DNA of 64,000 bases from Prevotella sp. (GTDB taxonomy: Bacteria; Bacteroidota; Bacteroidia; Bacteroidales; Bacteroidaceae). The notes beneath the pieces were generated by a model. The model worked only from the letters and a program-made list of their open reading frames with translations. It had not been told where the DNA came from and did no database searches. This document shows positions 44,131 through 54,103 of the stretch, in pieces (within the stretch, counting starts at the first letter, position 1; each line of letters starts with the position of its first letter). The translations under genes and the position numbers were made by a program. The stretch covers positions 248,001 through 312,000 of the forward strand of contig JAFZVV010000011.1 of the NCBI GenBank assembly GCA_017617615.1, given 5' to 3'.

Positions 44131-45432
44131 ATGACAAAGAACTTCGTAGAAGAACTGAAATGGCGTGGCATGCTCGCACAGATCATGCCCGGAACAGAAG
44201 AATTCCTCAACAAAGGCATGGCCACGGCATACCTGGGCACTGACCCCACTGCCGACAGCCTGCATATCGGCCACCTTTGTGGCATCATGATGCTGCGACA
44301 CCTACAGCGCTGTGGCCACAAGCCCATCATCCTGGTGGGTGGTGCCACGGGAATGATCGGCGACCCCTCGGGCAAGAGCCAGGAGCGCAACCTTCTCGAT
44401 GCCGAAACACTATACCACAACCAGGAATGCATCAAGCGCCAAGTGGCTAAATTCCTCGACTTCGATGCCGAAGGCCCTAACAAGGCGGAGTTGGTGAACA
44501 ACTACGACTGGATGAAGGACTTCACCTTCCTCGACTTCGCACGCACGGTGGGCAAACACATCACCGTGAACTACATGATGGCCAAAGAAAGCGTACAGCA
44601 ACGCCTTAATGGCACCGCCCGCGACGGCCTGTCGTTCACGGAGTTCACCTACCAGTTGCTGCAAGGCTACGACTTCCTGTATCTCTACCAGACGAAGGGA
44701 TGCCAACTGCAACTCGGCGGCAACGACCAGTGGGGCAACATGACTACGGGTACCGAACTCATCCGCCGCACCCTGGGTCAGGAGGCCGAGGCCTATGCCC
44801 TCACCTGCCCCCTCATCACCAAGGCCGACGGCAAGAAGTTCGGCAAGACAGAGAGTGGCAACGTATGGCTCGACCGCAACCGCACCACACCCTATGCCTT
44901 CTACCAGTTCTGGCTCAACGTGAGTGATGCCGATGCCGAGCGCTACATCAAGATTTTCACTAGCCTCGACAAGGAGACCATCGACGCCCTCATCGAGGAG
45001 CATAGGCAAGACCCCGGACGCCGCACCCTTCAGCGCCGCCTCGCTGAGGAGGTGACCGTGATGGTACACTCGAGAGAAGACTACGACATGGCCATCGAGG
45101 CTTCCAACATCCTCTTCGGCAAATCGACGAAGGAAAACCTGCTGCGCCTCGACGAGCAGACCTTGCTCGATGTCTTCGACGGCGTGCCCCACTTCACCCT
45201 CGCCAAGGACCAGTTGGGCCAGCCAGTCGGCGAACTGTTTGCCCGCGACGACGTGAAAGTGTTTGCCAGCAAGGGCGAGATGCGCAAACTGATTCAAGGT
45301 GGTGGCGTATCGCTCAACAAAGAGAAACTCACCGCTTTCGACAGAGTGGTCACTGCCGACGACCTCATCGACGGCAAATACCTCCTTGTGCAGCGGGGTA
45401 AGAAAAACTACTTCCTCATCACCGTGAAGTAG
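44131..45432 (+). CDS. tyrS: Tyrosyl-tRNA synthetase
   Basis: 433 residues. Class I synthetase: the HIGH motif is SLHIGHLCG, the KMSKS-equivalent [10 protein letters not shown], and the tyrosine-binding [10 protein letters not shown] and [10 protein letters not shown] are present. C-terminal S4-like RNA-binding domain (about 360-430: [20 protein letters not shown]). Last gene of the metK-to-tyrS run. Confidence 0.96.
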   Translation: MTKNFVEELKWRGMLAQIMPGTEEFLNKGMATAYLGTDPTADSLHIGHLCGIMMLRHLQRCGHKPIILVGGATGMIGDPSGKSQERNLLDAETLYHNQECIKRQVAKFLDFDAEGPNKAELVNNYDWMKDFTFLDFARTVGKHITVNYMMAKESVQQRLNGTARDGLSFTEFTYQLLQGYDFLYLYQTKGCQLQLGGNDQWGNMTTGTELIRRTLGQEAEAYALTCPLITKADGKKFGKTESGNVWLDRNRTTPYAFYQFWLNVSDADAERYIKIFTSLDKETIDALIEEHRQDPGRRTLQRRLAEEVTVMVHSREDYDMAIEASNILFGKSTKENLLRLDEQTLLDVFDGVPHFTLAKDQLGQPVGELFARDDVKVFASKGEMRKLIQGGGVSLNKEKLTAFDRVVTADDLIDGKYLLVQRGKKNYFLITVK

Positions 45433-45449
45433 AAAAAAAACGGCAAAAA

Positions 45450-45481
45450 TTTGGTGGTGGTGCAAAAAACCACTACCTTTG
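45450..45481 (+). promoter_or_regulatory. Promoter for tRNA-Gln
   Basis: TTTG 45450-45453, 20 bases, TACCTTTG 45474-45481; the tRNA begins 50 bases downstream. Confidence 0.7.
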
Positions 45482-45530
45482 CAGCCGCAAAACGTCGCAT
45501 TTCAAGCCATTGGCTTCAAGCGGCGGGAAT

Positions 45531-45601
45531 TGGGTGATGGTGTAACGGTAACACTACAGGTTTTGGTTCTGTCATTCCCGGTTCGAATCCGAGTCACCCA
45601 A
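45531..45601 (+). tRNA. tRNA-Gln (anticodon UUG)
   Basis: 71 nt cloverleaf. Acceptor arms TGGGTGA (45531-45537) and TCACCCA (45594-45600) with discriminator A; anticodon stem ACAGG/TCTGT around loop TTTTGGT, anticodon TTG at 45563-45565; T-loop GTTCGAATC. CCA is not encoded. Own promoter and terminator. Confidence 0.95.
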
Positions 45602-45606
45602 CACGC

Positions 45607-45650
45607 AACGGCATGGTTCCCTAAAAACCATGCCGTTGTTGTTTTATCGT
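45607..45650 (+). terminator. Terminator after tRNA-Gln
   Basis: Twelve-pair perfect stem AACGGCATGGTT (45607-45618) / AACCATGCCGTT (45626-45637), followed by GTTGTTTTATCG. Confidence 0.85.
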
Positions 45651-45724
45651 TGTTTTCTCATGCTAAATCCCTCTTCTTTTTGTTATTTTATGTTGAAAAA
45701 CTATGTAGTATGTTTGAAATGTCG

Positions 45725-45732
45725 TAACTTTG
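45725..45732 (+). promoter_or_regulatory. -7 box TAACTTTG before dapB
   Basis: Perfect TAnnTTTG match 43 bases before the ATG. Confidence 0.65.
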
Positions 45733-45775
45733 CGAACTAGTTTGCGTAGTTACTGGACAAAAAACAGCAAGGAAA

Positions 45776-46531
45776 ATGAAAATAGCACTGATTGGCTATG
45801 GCAAAATGGGTAAAATGATAGAGCAGATTGCCATTGGCCGGGGACATGAAATTGTAAGCATCATCGATATCGACAACCAGCAGGATTTCGAGTCAGAAGC
45901 CTTCGCTTCGGCCGACGTTGCCATAGAGTTCACCACCCCCACGGCAGCATACCACAACTACCTGAAGGCATTCGCCAAGAACGTGAAGGTGGTGTCGGGC
46001 TCAACGGGATGGATGCAGGAACATGGCGAAGATATCCGGCGGATGTGCACGGAAGAGGGCAAAACGCTCTTCTGGGCCAGCAACTTCTCCATCGGCGTGG
46101 CCATCTTCTCGGCAGTGAACCGTTACCTCGCACACATCATGAATAGCTTCCCGCAATACAGCGTGGAGATGGAAGAGACACACCATGTGCATAAACTCGA
46201 CGCACCGTCGGGCACCGCCATCACCCTCGCCGAAGCGCTCACCGACAACCTCGACCGCAAGACGAGATGGGTGAAAGGCACCCTGACAGCCCCCGACGGC
46301 ACCGTTTCGGGGTCAGCGGAATGTGCCGCCGACGAACTGCCCATCCACAGCATCCGCCGCGACGAGGTGCCGGGCATCCATACCATCCGTTACGACTCCG
46401 AGGCAGACGCCATCACCATTACCCACGATGCCCATTCGCGCAAGGGCTTCGCCTTGGGTGCCGTGCTCGCCGCGGAATACACCGCCAAACACCAAGGCCT
46501 GCTCACTACCAGTGACCTGTTCAAGTTCTAA
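45776..46531 (+). CDS. dapB: 4-hydroxy-tetrahydrodipicolinate reductase
   Basis: 251 residues. NAD(P)H-dependent step of lysine and meso-diaminopimelate synthesis. Nucleotide-binding GYGKMGKM at the N-terminus, catalytic region MEETHHVHKLDAPSGTAITLAE, and SGSTGWM. Leads a dapB-lepB-wbqC run. Confidence 0.96.
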   Translation: MKIALIGYGKMGKMIEQIAIGRGHEIVSIIDIDNQQDFESEAFASADVAIEFTTPTAAYHNYLKAFAKNVKVVSGSTGWMQEHGEDIRRMCTEEGKTLFWASNFSIGVAIFSAVNRYLAHIMNSFPQYSVEMEETHHVHKLDAPSGTAITLAEALTDNLDRKTRWVKGTLTAPDGTVSGSAECAADELPIHSIRRDEVPGIHTIRYDSEADAITITHDAHSRKGFALGAVLAAEYTAKHQGLLTTSDLFKF

Positions 46532-46567
46532 CCCCCACCCTTTTACTGACAACAAACAACCAACAAT

Positions 46568-48001
46568 ATGATTGACAAGCAAAAAGCCAAACTCAACATG
46601 AAGGTGCAATGGACGAAGTTCATCATCGTGCTCGCACTCTACCTGCTCTTCCTCTATTGGGTGAAGAGCTGGCTCGGACTCATCGTCGTGCCCTTCATTT
46701 ACGATGCCTATATCTCGAAGAAGATAAGATGGCAGTGGTGGAAAGACGCAGAAGGACCCATAAGGTTCGTCATGAGTTGGGTCGACGCCATCATCTTCGC
46801 ACTCGTGGCCGTGTATTTCATCAACCTCTTCTTCTTCCAGAACTACGTCATCCCGTCGAGTTCGCTCGAGAAGTCACTGCTCAGGGGCGACTACCTCTTC
46901 GTGAGCAAGCTGAGTTACGGGCCACGCATCCCGCAGACACCGCTTACCATGCCACTCACCCAGCACACCCTGCCCGTCTTCAACACCAAGTCGTATATCG
47001 AGTGGCCGCACTGGGACTACCGCCGAGTGAAAGGACTGGGCAACGTGAAACTCAACGACATCGTGGTGTTCAACTACCCCGCCGGCGATACCATCGCCAT
47101 GGACATGAAATACCAGGCACAGGACTACTACCAGATGTGCTACATGTACGGAGAGGCCAACAAGTTGCAGGTCGACTCGCTGTCGCCACAGGCACAATGG
47201 GATGCCTATCACCAGGCCATCGCACGAGGTGCCAGCTACATGAAGGGCAACCCCGCCGAATTCGGACAGATTGACTCACGTCCCACCGACCGCCGCGAGA
47301 ACTACGTGAAACGCTGTGTGGGACTGCCTGGCCAAACCCTGCAAATCAAGAACAAGATTGTATACCTCGACGGCAAGGCCAACAAAGAGCCCGACAACGT
47401 GCAGTACTCCTATTTCGTGCGGCTGAAGCAGATGCTTCCCGATGCCATGATGGAGGAACTCGGCATCACGATGGAAGACATCCAGAGCATGAACACCTAT
47501 GGCGCCATGCCCATGACACACCGCGCTGCCGAAGCGCTGAAGAAATGCCCCGACTATGTGGAATACGTGCGTGAGGTGAACGACTCCGACAGAGTGGATA
47601 CGGGCAAGACCTACCCCGTGACAGCCAATACGGGATGGACACGCGACAACTATGGTCCTATCTGGATTCCTGCCAAGGGAAAGAGCATCAAACTCACCAT
47701 GGACAACATCGCCATCTACGAGCGACCCATCCGCGTGTATGAGGACAACCAACTTGAGGTGAAAGACGGCAAAATCTTCATCAACGGCAAGCAGACCGAC
47801 ACCTACATCTTCAAGATGGACTACTACTGGATGATGGGCGACAACCGGCACAACTCGCTCGACTCACGCTACTGGGGTTTTGTGCCCGAAGACCATGTGG
47901 TGGGCAAGCCCATCTTCATCTGGCTGTCCATCAACCCCGAGAACGTAGGACCGAAATACCGGTGGAAACGCCTCTTCAACCTCGTCGACAATATCAAGTA
48001 A
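46568..48001 (+). CDS. lepB: Signal peptidase I, long Bacteroidetes type
   Basis: 477 residues. Two N-terminal membrane segments (about 15-40 and 70-90), catalytic Ser in PSSSLEKSLLRGDYLFV, general-base Lys in YVKRCVGLPGQTL, and the C-terminal MMGDNRHNSLDSRYWGFVP box. A large insertion lies between the Ser and Lys boxes, normal for this phylum. Cleaves signal peptides; many substrates in this window end in A or G before Q. Confidence 0.95.
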   Translation: MIDKQKAKLNMKVQWTKFIIVLALYLLFLYWVKSWLGLIVVPFIYDAYISKKIRWQWWKDAEGPIRFVMSWVDAIIFALVAVYFINLFFFQNYVIPSSSLEKSLLRGDYLFVSKLSYGPRIPQTPLTMPLTQHTLPVFNTKSYIEWPHWDYRRVKGLGNVKLNDIVVFNYPAGDTIAMDMKYQAQDYYQMCYMYGEANKLQVDSLSPQAQWDAYHQAIARGASYMKGNPAEFGQIDSRPTDRRENYVKRCVGLPGQTLQIKNKIVYLDGKANKEPDNVQYSYFVRLKQMLPDAMMEELGITMEDIQSMNTYGAMPMTHRAAEALKKCPDYVEYVREVNDSDRVDTGKTYPVTANTGWTRDNYGPIWIPAKGKSIKLTMDNIAIYERPIRVYEDNQLEVKDGKIFINGKQTDTYIFKMDYYWMMGDNRHNSLDSRYWGFVPEDHVVGKPIFIWLSINPENVGPKYRWKRLFNLVDNIK

Positions 48002-48005
48002 GAAC

Positions 48006-48692
48006 ATGGACGAGAGGCATCCAACGACAATATCCGGCAACACCCCTTCGCCACAACAAGCGGAGGGGTGCTTCGCACAATGCCTGCTCGCCACCGCCTA
48101 TTTCGGACCCGTGCAGTGGTACCAGAAACTCTATCGCTACCAAGAGGTATGGATGGAACAACACGACAGTTTCGTGAAACAGACCTACCGCAACCGTTGC
48201 TGCATCGCCACCACGCACGGCATACAGGCACTTACCATTCCCGTAACACACGACGACACGAGCCGCCTCACCCGCGACATACGCATCAGCGACCACGGCA
48301 ACTGGCGGCACCTGCACTGGAATGCCATACGCAGTGCCTACGGCGAGTCGCCCTTCTTTGAGTTCTATGCCGACGACCTGGCACCCTTCTTCGAGCGCAG
48401 ATGGGAGTTTCTCGTCGACTTCAATGACGACATCACCGCGCTGATGTGCCAGCTGCTCGACATCCATCCACACATCCAGCATACCACCACATTCCTCACC
48501 ACAGAAGAATGTGCCTCACGGGGCATCCACGACTTCCGCGATGCCATCCGCCCCAAGCACCCCCTACCCGACCCCGGATTCCAGCCCAAGACCTATTACC
48601 AAGTGTTTGGACAGCAGCATGGTTTTCTGCCCAACCTCAGCATCCTCGACTTGCTGATGAACGAGGGCAATGAAAGCATTTTCTATCTGTAA
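48006..48692 (+). CDS. WbqC family protein
   Basis: 228 residues. WbqC-like: LATAYFGPVQWYQKLY, YRNRCCIATTHGIQALTIPV, and WRHLHWNAIRSAYGESPFFEFY. Members are found in surface-polysaccharide clusters and are probably transferases, without firm biochemistry. It follows lepB by four bases, a conserved Bacteroidales arrangement as I recall. Confidence 0.88.
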   Translation: MDERHPTTISGNTPSPQQAEGCFAQCLLATAYFGPVQWYQKLYRYQEVWMEQHDSFVKQTYRNRCCIATTHGIQALTIPVTHDDTSRLTRDIRISDHGNWRHLHWNAIRSAYGESPFFEFYADDLAPFFERRWEFLVDFNDDITALMCQLLDIHPHIQHTTTFLTTEECASRGIHDFRDAIRPKHPLPDPGFQPKTYYQVFGQQHGFLPNLSILDLLMNEGNESIFYL

Positions 48693-48779
48693 ACCATTGC
48701 TTTTTACCTTTCTTCCTGTTGGAATTCCGTTTTTTTTCTTGTTTTTGGGAAAACACTCTTTCTTTTCGATTTTATTTCA

Positions 48780-48787
48780 TACTTTTG
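48780..48787 (+). promoter_or_regulatory. -7 box TACTTTTG before the subtilase gene
   Basis: Fits TAnnTTTG; leader of about 110 nt holds a small hairpin TACCCC / GGGGTA (48796-48815). Confidence 0.5.
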
Positions 48788-48904
48788 CAAGCTGATACCC
48801 CCTGATATAGGGGTACTTAGGGAAATCCATGCCCCAAAAAGCTTCTGTCACTAACAGCATTTCACATTAGCTTCGGTAATAAACAAGACATTAAGATACC
48901 ATAA

Positions 48905-51900
48905 ATGAAGAAAATCTTACTGACCATCACTCTCACAATGTTCACACTTGTGGGATTCGCACAGAATGACATCGAAAAGAAACTGTCGATTACCACGCAG
49001 ATGTTCTTGGATGAACTCAATGGTGAGATTCAGTTCAATCCCGACACAAAATCCACCCCGTCACGAGGAAGAACAATCAAGGAAGACAGGACACTTCTTC
49101 CAGAACGTATCTACGCCCAACCTGACACCATCGACGGAAAGGTGTATATCTCCTGCTTCGTAACCCTTGATGACAACAGCGATACCAGCGCCCTGGAAGC
49201 GCTTGGCGTAATCGTACAATGCAAGTTCAATGAGGGCATCACTACCTGCCTCATCCCCGTCGACAAGATTGAGGAGGTGGCTGCCATCAGCCAGGTTACC
49301 CAAGTAGATGTCTCATCACTGATGAGACCCTTCACCAATGCAGCACGCGAGAAGACCAATGTCGACGACGTCATCTCCTTTTCTAACGACGCCAGGGCAG
49401 CAGGTTTGTCGAAAGGCTATGACGGAACGGGCGTATTACTTGGTGTTATCGACACCGGCATCGATTTCCAGCATATTGCATTCAAGGACAAGAACGGCAA
49501 CAGCCGCATCAAGCGGGCATACGTCTACAACGGCTCTTCAGCCCAGGAATACTCATCGATTACAAGCAATAGTCCCACGACCGATGACAAAAGCGAAAAC
49601 CACGGCACACACACCAGTTCCACGGCAGGCGGCTCGAGTGTCATCATCAGCGGCAGCAACGTAACGGTAACCGACAATCACGCCAATGCCACATATGGCG
49701 GTATGGCACCGGGAGCCGACCTTTATCTGGCAGGAGTCAAAAACCTCTCCTCCACATACCTGGCGAATGCGTTTCAGAATATTTGCAACTACGCCGACAG
49801 CAATAACCAGCCTGTGGTGGTAAGCAATAGTTGGGGTTCGCAACGCGGCCCTCACGACGGCACTGGCACGTTCCCCAACATCATGAAACAATATTTTGGT
49901 GACACCCATCCCAACCATATCTGCCTTTTCGCCGCCTCCAACGACGCAGGAGGTGCCAACCCCGACGAGGGGGGTGGTTTTCATATCAGTGGCACGGCCA
50001 CCGAATCCAACCCATTGGGCACAATAGTAAGATTCTATTATTATAGCGACACCGATTGCGGATATATTTACTCGGGAGTCATCGCCAACGCCTGGTCGCG
50101 CTCTGCCAAGAGCATCGCCTGCAAGGTGCATGTGCTCGACGACAACGATGGCAGCGTGTTAGCCACAAAAACAGTAACCGAAGCCGGAACTATAGATATA
50201 AGCGGATACTACTCTGGCACCTTGAAGGCCTATTTCAATACCTCATCGGCAACAGGAAAGAGAGAAATCTACCTCTCTGCCTCATCGCTGACGACGAAAA
50301 GCCATACCAACTACGACAGCAACTACACACTTGCCGTGGAATTCTACCCCACCGATGGCAGTTCAGTGATTGATGTCTGGGCCGACGGTTACGCCTATTT
50401 CACCAACTATCTGACGACCAGTGGCCACACCTGGACCAAGGGAAGCGACGACATGTCGGTAAGCGACGATGCTACCGACCCCAATGTCATCGCCATAGGT
50501 GCCTATGTGTCGAAAAACAATGTGGTGGATTACAACAACAATAACAACGACCTGTCATATTACACCATGGACGACATTGCCTATTTCTCCAGTTATGCTA
50601 CTGCCGACCAGAGCCCTACGGGTCTGGCTTATCCTTGGATTTCGGCTCCTGGGGCAACGGTGGTAGCAGGTGTAAATCATTATGACACCAATGGAACTTA
50701 CAGTTATATAAACGGCAACTCCACCTCATATGGCATGTACAGAGTGAACAGCAATACCACCTACCCCTATGGTTCTATGGAGGGCACCTCGATGGCCACT
50801 CCCGTTGCCGCCGGTATCGTGGCACTGTGGTTGCAGGCTGCCAAGGAAGTAGGCAAGGATATGACGGTGAACGATATCAAGGAGGTGATGCGCACCACAG
50901 CCATCAACGACTACTACACCACCAGCGGGCCCAACGCCACGCATTTCGGCAACGGCAAGATTGATGCCCTTGAAGGCATCAAATACATTCTCGGCACATC
51001 GAGCGAACCTACCATCCAAGCAACTCCTGCCAACATCACCTTCGAGGGATACGCCACCATGACCTATACAAAGACCGTGAACGTGAGGGGCATCAAACTC
51101 GACGGCAACATCACCGCCACACTTACTGATGCCAACCATGTGTATGCCATCGACAAGAACAACATTACCGTAGCCGAGGCTACCAATGGTGTCGACATCA
51201 CCGTGACCTGGAGCCCACTGACAGCAGGCCAGACCACAGCCACTCTTACGCTGTCGAGCGCCGGGGCTGAGAGCGTCACCGTCAATATTACGGGTGTGGC
51301 AGAGGCCGCTACGCCCACCATCATGACCGATGTGGCTGAGCTCACCTTCAATGGCAACATCAATGAAACCTACACAGAAACCATCCATGTCACCGGACGC
51401 TTCCTCAGCGAGGATGTTACCGTAACCCTCAACGACAACAACCACGTCTTCTCCGTCAGTCCTGCTACCATCGCGGCGACGGCTGTCGACGAGGGAACCG
51501 ACATCACCGTTTCATTCAATGCTGCCACAGACAACTCATTCACTGGCTCTATCACCCTCTCGAGTGCAGGCGCCGAGCCCGTGACCATCACCCTCAACGC
51601 CACGGCATCGGATGGAGGCACTGCAAGCGACAGCTACCTCAACATTGCCAAATATGCTACCATCGATGAGGCAGGGTGGAGGAAGCAACTTGTCGATCAA
51701 CTCTATAAATATACAGAGTATGCAAACGACAACGTGGCTTGGCTCACCCTTCCCGTTTATGGTGCTTTCGTTGGAGCCAAATACCTGGCCAACAGCTCGA
51801 CATTCGGAAGCGGTAACCCCCAGAAGTGGATAACAACAAACATCACATCCAACAGGAACACCTACGCGGGAAAGACCTGGTCATACACACCCTCTGTTAC

Positions 51901-52489
51901 CAACCCATACCAAGGAAGCCAGGCTTATTTTACTTCTGCCTCAGCAAGAGTAATTGGTTATAACTACCAATTTAACACAACTAAATTTGCCGTGAATTTC
52001 TTTGTAACCAACACTACCGCCGTGAAGGTGCTCGGTATTGGTGCTAAGGGTGCAAGCAGTTCTTACCCAGCATCCGTTAAAGTATATGAATGTACGAAAA
52101 ATGATGATGGTTCGGTCACCGCTTCAAACACAGCAGTCAAGGAGGCCTCGAGTACATCCACAAACACCAACAATACATTCACGCTTAACATTACCGACCT
52201 TGATGCCAACAAAATATACAAAGTGGAAGGCAGTGTCTACCGTGGCTACCTCTATGAGATTGCTTTCCAGACTCCACTCAACGTGATGGTCATCGGTGAT
52301 GTGAACAGGGATGGAACCGTGAATATCTATGATGTGACAGCACTCATCGATATCATCCTCGAGGGCGACACCAGTGCTCCTTATATATTCCCGCTATACG
52401 ACCACGATGCTGCTGATGTCAATGGCGACGGTGCTATCAATATCTACGACGTGACCATGCTGATAGACATCATCCTGGCAGAAGAATAA
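48905..52489 (+). CDS. Secreted S8 subtilisin-like protease with C-terminal dockerin-type repeats
   Basis: 1194 residues. Signal peptide ending GFAQ; propeptide-like region (about 25-150); S8 catalytic domain with Asp183 (GVIDTGIDF), His233 (NHGTHTSS) and Ser629 (EGTSMATP). A long insert between His and Ser includes a PA-like or jelly-roll region. Two Ig-like BACON/choice-of-anchor domains follow (about 700-900). The last 70 residues hold two dockerin type I repeats: GDVNRDGTVNIYDVTALIDI and DVNGDGAINIYDVTMLIDI. No type IX sorting domain is seen. Monocistronic. Confidence 0.92.
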   Translation: MKKILLTITLTMFTLVGFAQNDIEKKLSITTQMFLDELNGEIQFNPDTKSTPSRGRTIKEDRTLLPERIYAQPDTIDGKVYISCFVTLDDNSDTSALEALGVIVQCKFNEGITTCLIPVDKIEEVAAISQVTQVDVSSLMRPFTNAAREKTNVDDVISFSNDARAAGLSKGYDGTGVLLGVIDTGIDFQHIAFKDKNGNSRIKRAYVYNGSSAQEYSSITSNSPTTDDKSENHGTHTSSTAGGSSVIISGSNVTVTDNHANATYGGMAPGADLYLAGVKNLSSTYLANAFQNICNYADSNNQPVVVSNSWGSQRGPHDGTGTFPNIMKQYFGDTHPNHICLFAASNDAGGANPDEGGGFHISGTATESNPLGTIVRFYYYSDTDCGYIYSGVIANAWSRSAKSIACKVHVLDDNDGSVLATKTVTEAGTIDISGYYSGTLKAYFNTSSATGKREIYLSASSLTTKSHTNYDSNYTLAVEFYPTDGSSVIDVWADGYAYFTNYLTTSGHTWTKGSDDMSVSDDATDPNVIAIGAYVSKNNVVDYNNNNNDLSYYTMDDIAYFSSYATADQSPTGLAYPWISAPGATVVAGVNHYDTNGTYSYINGNSTSYGMYRVNSNTTYPYGSMEGTSMATPVAAGIVALWLQAAKEVGKDMTVNDIKEVMRTTAINDYYTTSGPNATHFGNGKIDALEGIKYILGTSSEPTIQATPANITFEGYATMTYTKTVNVRGIKLDGNITATLTDANHVYAIDKNNITVAEATNGVDITVTWSPLTAGQTTATLTLSSAGAESVTVNITGVAEAATPTIMTDVAELTFNGNINETYTETIHVTGRFLSEDVTVTLNDNNHVFSVSPATIAATAVDEGTDITVSFNAATDNSFTGSITLSSAGAEPVTITLNATASDGGTASDSYLNIAKYATIDEAGWRKQLVDQLYKYTEYANDNVAWLTLPVYGAFVGAKYLANSSTFGSGNPQKWITTNITSNRNTYAGKTWSYTPSVTNPYQGSQAYFTSASARVIGYNYQFNTTKFAVNFFVTNTTAVKVLGIGAKGASSSYPASVKVYECTKNDDGSVTASNTAVKEASSTSTNTNNTFTLNITDLDANKIYKVEGSVYRGYLYEIAFQTPLNVMVIGDVNRDGTVNIYDVTALIDIILEGDTSAPYIFPLYDHDAADVNGDGAINIYDVTMLIDIILAEE

Positions 52490-52509
52490 CATTTCGGAAG
52501 TCAAGAATG

Positions 52510-52567
52510 CCAAGGCCCTCAACGACCCGCAGTCTTTTAAAGACTTGAAGGACGTTGGGGGCCTTGG
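52510..52567. terminator. Large double hairpin between the convergent protease genes
   Basis: Outer arms CCAAGGCCCTCAACG (52510-52524) and CGTTGGGGGCCTTGG (52553-52567), 15 pairs with one G-T; inner palindrome AGTCTTT-t-AAAGACT (52531-52545). Lies just beyond both stop codons, so probably a two-way terminator, though T runs are poor. Confidence 0.55.
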
Positions 52568-52581
52568 GGTTTCAGGGGCGA

Positions 52582-53817
52582 TTACCTGAAGATGAGCGTG
52601 GTGAGTTCACTGGGGTTGAACACCTCTTGTGCCACGGAGAGGATATCACCGGAAGTCACGCGGTCGATGCTCTGGTAAAGCCTTTCCACGTCGCGCTCCC
52701 ATCCATAGTGCAGGAAACTTTTCCCAAAACTCAGGGCAAACCCCTCGCGGGCATCACATGCCACACCTATCTGCCCCTTCAACTGGCGCTTGGCGGCCGA
52801 TAACTGCGAAGGTGTGAGTAGTTTTGATGCCAGCCGGTCGAGTTCTATCCTCACCAGCCGCAGACAACGCGACACATGATGGTGGTCGCAACCGAAATAC
52901 ACGCACCAGGCACCCGTATCGCTGTAACTCACCATCGAACTCTCTACCGTATACACCAGTCCACGCCGCTCACGCAGCGACAGGCTGAGCCGGGCATTCA
53001 TTCCCGGACCGCCAAGGATGTTATTGAGCAGATAGAGCGCCATGCGCTTGTCGCTATGTATGCCGTAGGCACGGTTGCCCAGCATCACATGTGCCTGATG
53101 GGTACCACGCGGTATCTCTGTCTGTTGCCCGACGAGTGGTGGCAAACTGGCAGGTTCCACCGTCAGGTCGGGAACGAGAGGCTCTGCTGCGGGGAAATCC
53201 CCGGTAGCCTTCTCGAGCAACCGCACGAGACGGTCGAAACGGATATCACCATAGGCGAAGAACACCATGTTCTGCGGCACATAAAAACGGTGGGTGAAAC
53301 GCAGCGCGTCCCCGGTACCAAACTGTCTCAGGCGCTGGGTATTCCCCAGGATATTGTGTCCCAACGGATGGCCCTTGAACACCATGTTCTCGAACTCGTC
53401 GTAAATCAGTTCGGCAGGCGAGTCGTTGTAACTCTCTATCTCGTCGGCTATCACCTCTGCTTCCTTCTCTATCTCACCCTGTGGGTAGATGCTGTGGAAA
53501 ACGATGTCGCTGAGCAGGTCGACGGCACGGGGAAGGTGGTCGCGCAGAATAGCGGCATAATACACCGTATCTTCCTTGTTGGTAAAGGCATTCAGGTCGC
53601 CTCCCACCCGCTCCAGCGAGTTGAGCACATGCCATGCCTTGCGGTGCGAGGTGCCCTTGAAGGTCACATGCTCACAGAAGTGAGCCAATCCCTCCTCGTT
53701 GGCAGCCTCGTCGCGCGCCCCCACATTGATGCCATATCCGCAGAATACCACGGGCGAGGCATCATGGCGGTGTATCACGCGCAGGCCATTGGGCAAAGTA
53801 CAGGTATTGTAATTCAT
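52582..53817 (-). CDS. M16 family zinc protease (processing-peptidase-like)
   Basis: 411 residues. Inverted zinc motif HFCEH in GLAHFCEHVTFKGT, with the downstream glutamate in the EKEAEVIADEIESYNDSP region. Two M16 halves are present (catalytic about 1-210, inactive C-terminal about 215-411). No signal peptide, so probably cytoplasmic. A weak minus -7 box TAAATTCG lies at 53829-53822, close to the ATG. Confidence 0.92.
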   Translation of the reverse strand: MNYNTCTLPNGLRVIHRHDASPVVFCGYGINVGARDEAANEEGLAHFCEHVTFKGTSHRKAWHVLNSLERVGGDLNAFTNKEDTVYYAAILRDHLPRAVDLLSDIVFHSIYPQGEIEKEAEVIADEIESYNDSPAELIYDEFENMVFKGHPLGHNILGNTQRLRQFGTGDALRFTHRFYVPQNMVFFAYGDIRFDRLVRLLEKATGDFPAAEPLVPDLTVEPASLPPLVGQQTEIPRGTHQAHVMLGNRAYGIHSDKRMALYLLNNILGGPGMNARLSLSLRERRGLVYTVESSMVSYSDTGAWCVYFGCDHHHVSRCLRLVRIELDRLASKLLTPSQLSAAKRQLKGQIGVACDAREGFALSFGKSFLHYGWERDVERLYQSIDRVTSGDILSVAQEVFNPSELTTLIFR

Positions 53818-54103
53818 GCTGCGAATTTACTGCATCTTGTGAGCAATACAAAATAAAAAAACAATTATTTGCCACTCATGGAAAAATTAGGAGGGTTTTC
53901 ACTAAATTTGCTTTGCGAATTTTGGTTGCGGCTCGGTAATTCAAGCAAAAACTTCGTATTTTGCTTGGTATTACGCTCGCCTTGCACTAAATTTGCTCCG
54001 CGAAGATAGGAGGCTTCTCGGCAATGGAAACAAAAACTTTGTCTTTTGTTTCGCATTGCACTCGCTTTTCACTATCTTTGCAGTCTCAACAATAATGGAA
54101 ATC
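53818..54103 (+). repeat. Three promoter boxes in exact 85-bp tandem with palindromic repeats
   Basis: -7 boxes TAAATTTG (53903-53910), TAAATTTG (53988-53995) and TATCTTTG (54073-54080) recur exactly every 85 bases. The second and third units are imperfect palindromes ending at their box; for the third, AAGATAG (54003-54009) pairs with CTATCTT (54072-54078), and GAAACAAAA with TTTTGTTTC inside. The first unit is incomplete on its left. Confidence 0.8.

Noticed and set aside
46568..48001. Possible frameshifted pair of lepB genes, since two copies often occur here
   Set aside because: One intact 477-residue protein with complete Ser/Lys motifs is present and no second lepB remnant is visible between dapB and wbqC.
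53993..54103. Extra N-terminal codons of the PfkB kinase
   Set aside because: The sequence is the promoter palindrome; transcription probably begins only just before 54095.
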